Part shown: piece after piece, positions 58,655 through 61,234 of the stretch
Position numbering within the stretch: position 1 is the first letter of the stretch
Layout: each line of letters opens with the position of its first letter
NCBI GenBank assembly: GCA_024640625.1
Contig: JAHEER010000016.1
Span: 1-61,234 of the forward strand
Origin: Desulfobulbaceae bacterium
GTDB taxonomy: Bacteria > Desulfobacterota > Desulfobulbia > Desulfobulbales > Desulfocapsaceae
DNA: 61,234 nt
Direction: 5' to 3'
Position numbers and translations under genes: made by a program
The notes under the pieces: model-generated
The model's input: the letters and a program-made list of their open reading frames with translations, nothing else
Database searches by the model: none
What the model was told of the DNA's origin: nothing

Positions 58655-60262
58655 CTATTTCCTGATGAAAGGTCGTTCGATATAAGAATAGGTAAAGATT
58701 GTTACCAGATAGGTGGCAATGCCCGATATCAGGAAAATATCAATTCCGGTCGGATTATAGTCCCAGAAATAACGTGTGGTACTGCGCACGCATTCAATGA
58801 TGATCGGATGCAGCAGATAGTAGCTGTAGCCGACAATACCCACCGCCTTGAGCGGCAGCAGATTCATCGCTTTATCCAGTAAAGAATTTCTGGCCAGCAT
58901 GGTTGCCAGAATGAAGAGTCCAGCACCGAGACCGAATATACCCGGCCTCCTCCACGGGTTAAGGTGATCCAGATGCTCGAATGGATGGGCAGACATTACC
59001 AGGCAGCTGCAGAGAATTAGAATGCCGATCAGCGAGAACAATGCAGTGCTCAGCGGATGCTGCAGAGTTGAGTCGAATCGGGTTGTTATATAGTTGTAGG
59101 CGAAGGCGGCAGCAACACCGGTCAGGAATATGCCTGCAAATGGTTTGAGATGGGCGCTGTTGCCGTACAGCGCAACCAGGTCAATGGTAAGAAAGCGATG
59201 GGCCGCCAGGGCGCAGCCAGCAAGAAAGAGCGCGTGCACTAATAGACGATTTCGGCAGAGCAGATAACTGAGTGCCATCACCAGCGGCAGGATCAAGTAA
59301 AAGAACATTTCCTGGCTGATCGACCAGAAGTGACCGTCAGCCTGAAGGAACAGATAATGTCTGATTGCATCGCCGATTTTCCCTAAGAAAAGAATGGTGA
59401 CGGTGATCATCACGTAGTACATCGGAACTATTCTCTTAATTCGCCTGAGCAGATAATTGGCCATGTAGGACCTAGAGAGTGCCAGGGACGGTTGTCTGAT
59501 AAAAGGGCTGGCAAGCAGAAAGCCACTGAGACAGAAGAAGAGCCAGACACCGAATATGCCGCCGGTCTTGGTCAGGCCGGTATGCTGGGCGAGAACGAGA
59601 AGGGCCGCAAGCCCCCGGACACCGTCAAGCGAGCCAAATTTAATTCCTGCAGAAGAGCGCTTGGTGGCAATGTCGTTGAAGGCATCGATATTGTGGGGAG
59701 AGAAGCGGCTGCAGGCCAGGAAGCTGAAGACGGCACAAACAAATGGCAGCATCAGCTCCAGAAATAAATTATCCTGAACCAGCTCGCCTTTATGGATGAT
59801 AAAAGGATCTTCATCAGCCATACGCAAGAACACATGGTCTTTTTCTAGGCTGAAGGTTTTGATACCATTGCTGGGCAGAAAGTTCTGGTAAATTGCCCGG
59901 TGGTCAAGAATGAATCCCGGCCCGAAATTACTACCAAGCGTGATTGAATAAAGCTTCAGGGTGCCGGGCTTGGTACCTGTGTCGATTCGCAGCTTTCTGA
60001 CCACATGGTTGTGCAGCACTATTTTTTTTCTACTTTTTTCTTCTCCTGGAAAAGTATCTGATCGTATCTTGTATTGTTCACGAAAGCCGGCTCTTTCGCT
60101 GCTTCCAAAATAGATATCTATCACATCATCATGGGCAAATTCTGCTTCAATGGCCATGGCCCTGAAACTGGACAAGACCGTATAGGAGATGGTTGCCTTA
60201 ATCGCCCAGAAAGTGATGAGAGCAACGATAAGGGCGATCCATGGTCGTACACGGTAAGTCAT
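58655..60262 (-). CDS. acyltransferase-3 family membrane protein with extra N-terminal domain
   Basis: The 535-residue protein has a first membrane segment (residues 10-30), a soluble segment of about 135 residues, then an acyltransferase-3 membrane domain from residue 213. That domain opens LDGVRGLAALLVLAQHTGLT with the signature Arg and His and has GVWLFFCLSGFLLASPFI and FWSISQEMFFYLILP. Such proteins O-acetylate or succinylate surface polysaccharides or lipids. The N-terminal extracytoplasmic domain is unassigned. It stands alone; no polysaccharide cluster is nearby. Confidence 0.88.
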   Translation of the reverse strand: MTYRVRPWIALIVALITFWAIKATISYTVLSSFRAMAIEAEFAHDDVIDIYFGSSERAGFREQYKIRSDTFPGEEKSRKKIVLHNHVVRKLRIDTGTKPGTLKLYSITLGSNFGPGFILDHRAIYQNFLPSNGIKTFSLEKDHVFLRMADEDPFIIHKGELVQDNLFLELMLPFVCAVFSFLACSRFSPHNIDAFNDIATKRSSAGIKFGSLDGVRGLAALLVLAQHTGLTKTGGIFGVWLFFCLSGFLLASPFIRQPSLALSRSYMANYLLRRIKRIVPMYYVMITVTILFLGKIGDAIRHYLFLQADGHFWSISQEMFFYLILPLVMALSYLLCRNRLLVHALFLAGCALAAHRFLTIDLVALYGNSAHLKPFAGIFLTGVAAAFAYNYITTRFDSTLQHPLSTALFSLIGILILCSCLVMSAHPFEHLDHLNPWRRPGIFGLGAGLFILATMLARNSLLDKAMNLLPLKAVGIVGYSYYLLHPIIIECVRSTTRYFWDYNPTGIDIFLISGIATYLVTIFTYSYIERPFIRK

Positions 60263-60327
60263 GATGGCAGGTCTGTTTCCTCTTCAAGTAAAAGCTGTGA
60301 TATCCAGCTCCACTCGTCTAATCACTA

Positions 60328-60419
60328 TTGACATGGAACCAAGAAAGATCCTATAGGTTACTGTAATGGCATAAGTTATAGCTGCGTTACTACAGCATGC
60401 ATTGTACCTATTACTGTAA
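60328..60419. promoter_or_regulatory. divergent control region with promoter and paired TTACTGTAA sites
   Basis: TTGACA (60328-60333) and TATAGG (60352-60357), 18 bp apart, are a candidate plus-strand promoter for the pseudouridine synthase gene. The 9-mer TTACTGTAA, itself an inverted repeat around one base, occurs at 60358-60366 and 60411-60419, 53 bp apart (about five helical turns). A regulator could bind both copies in this divergent gap. Confidence 0.35.
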
Positions 60420-60443
60420 AAGTTTCAAAAAGGAATATTCTCC

Positions 60444-61217
60444 TTGACCCGAGATTGCGACAAAGACGCCTGGTCGGAGCCGTTCATCCCTGAAGTTCTT
60501 TACGAGGACAACCATCTGCTGATTGTCAACAAGCCCGCGGGGATGCTGACTCAGGGCGATGCCAGCGGAAAAATTTCCCTGCTGGAGCATCTCAAGCGCT
60601 ACCTCAAGGTTCGCGACCAGAAACCGGGAAACGTCTATCTGGGGATGGTGCAGCGGCTCGACAAACCGGTCTCAGGGGTGATCGTCTTTGCCAAAACCTC
60701 CAAGGCGGCGGCAAGGATCAGCGCCCAGATCAGAGAGCGCCAGCTCACCAAATGCTATCTGGCGGTGACGGCCTCCCGGTCAGCCAGTGAACCGCAGCAA
60801 GATTGCGAAGCCGGTGACTGGAATCAGATTACCCATCATCTTCGTCGGATCAGGGGGGTAAGCGTCATTGATGATGACGATGCGGCCGCCCCAAAGGCAT
60901 CTTTGAAATTGAAAACGCTGCTGCTAACCGGGAAGGTTGGATTTCATGCCGTCCACCTTATCACCGGCCGCAAACATCAGATCAGAGCACAACTCGCAGC
61001 GCTGGGCCTGCCCATCTGTGGCGACGGCAAATATGGCTCCGCAATCCCGCCTCCCGACGGCCGCATACTGCTCCATTCCTATCTGGTTCGCCTGGCGCAC
61101 CCGACCCGAAAGACGAACCTCGAGGTAACCTCTGCTCCGCCGGATGAATTTTACGCTGCCTTCACTGCTGAGGAACGAAATCGTATTCAGGAGAATCTTG
61201 GGGAACTTCGCTGTTAA
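60444..61217 (+). CDS. RluA-family RNA pseudouridine synthase
   Basis: The 257-residue protein has the RluA catalytic segment GMVQRLDKPVSGVIVFAKTS, with Asp73 as nucleophile, and the later HLITGRKHQIRAQLAALGLP and GDGKYGS. It converts uridine to pseudouridine in rRNA or tRNA; the site cannot be told. No S4 domain precedes the catalytic domain. The start appears to be TTG at 60444, with AAAAAGGA ten bases upstream. A Gln replaces the usual His before RLD, as in the subgroup of smaller RluA-like enzymes. It ends 17 bp before the window edge. Confidence 0.9.
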   Translation: MTRDCDKDAWSEPFIPEVLYEDNHLLIVNKPAGMLTQGDASGKISLLEHLKRYLKVRDQKPGNVYLGMVQRLDKPVSGVIVFAKTSKAAARISAQIRERQLTKCYLAVTASRSASEPQQDCEAGDWNQITHHLRRIRGVSVIDDDDAAAPKASLKLKTLLLTGKVGFHAVHLITGRKHQIRAQLAALGLPICGDGKYGSAIPPPDGRILLHSYLVRLAHPTRKTNLEVTSAPPDEFYAAFTAEERNRIQENLGELRC

Positions 61218-61234
61218 GCGGCCGAAGATATCTT

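Overview
The window looks like chromosomal DNA from an anaerobic, sulfur-metabolising Gram-negative bacterium, most likely a Desulfobacterota member close to the Desulfobulbales. This is inferred from gene content, since no rRNA is present. The pointers are a true DsrC with both C-terminal cysteines (39167-39487), a signal-peptide-bearing CbiK cobalt chelatase behind a cobalamin riboswitch (13074-14395), a CobA-HemD fusion (30468-32021), a cofactor-independent phosphoglycerate mutase, and bactofilin, HtrA, PpiD and RND genes typical of a diderm cell. Most of the window is ordinary chromosome, with several patches of gene decay.

Layout. 0.2-8.4 kb (minus strand): GDPD-family phosphodiesterase, class I glutamine amidotransferase, a four-gene polyamine-type ABC importer, then a MarR regulator, a methyltransferase and a BASS-family transporter. 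8.5-12.3 kb (plus): SDR dehydrogenase, a radical-SAM gene remnant, a PfkB-type sugar kinase, a very acidic exported protein and a second exported protein. 12.5-14.4 kb: a TetR regulator lacking its DNA-binding domain, then cbiK with its riboswitch. 14.7-22.5 kb: two small membrane proteins (one with an in-frame amber codon), HtrA, a MITE-like inverted-repeat element, an OmpR-type two-component system, a Ser/Thr kinase fused to a DUF1566-like domain, a phosphoesterase and a decayed class III cyclase. 22.5-24.0 kb: an encapsulin shell gene behind its hemerythrin cargo gene. 24.3-26.2 kb: small genes, an FlK-like thioesterase and initiator tRNA-Met.

26.2-30.3 kb: hom-apgM-ybgC operon and adk. 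30.4-38.8 kb: cobA-hemD, a bacterial cereblon-type CULT-domain protein, a large SNF2 helicase and PpiD. 39.0-42.0 kb: dsrC with its own promoter and terminator, facing an M23 peptidase-bactofilin-zinc ribbon-ATP-grasp operon. 42.1-47.4 kb: ABC-F ATPase, ornithine-cyclodeaminase-like protein, threonine synthase and homoserine kinase; with hom these complete aspartate-semialdehyde to threonine. 47.7-52.4 kb: livKHMGF branched-chain amino acid importer. 52.5-57.6 kb: cysteine-less AhpD-like protein and an RND pump with a MarR regulator whose probable operator lies between the -35 and -10. 57.8-61.2 kb: class IV aminotransferase, acyltransferase-3 protein and pseudouridine synthase.

The most notable items are the CULT-domain protein, whose zinc cysteines and tri-tryptophan cage have the same spacing as in human cereblon; the encapsulin-hemerythrin nanocompartment with a visible cargo-loading peptide; and the decay marks (radical SAM, TetR, cyclase, amber codon). 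I do not see a clearly undescribed multi-gene system. The least explained pair is the acidic and secreted proteins at 10.6-12.3 kb.
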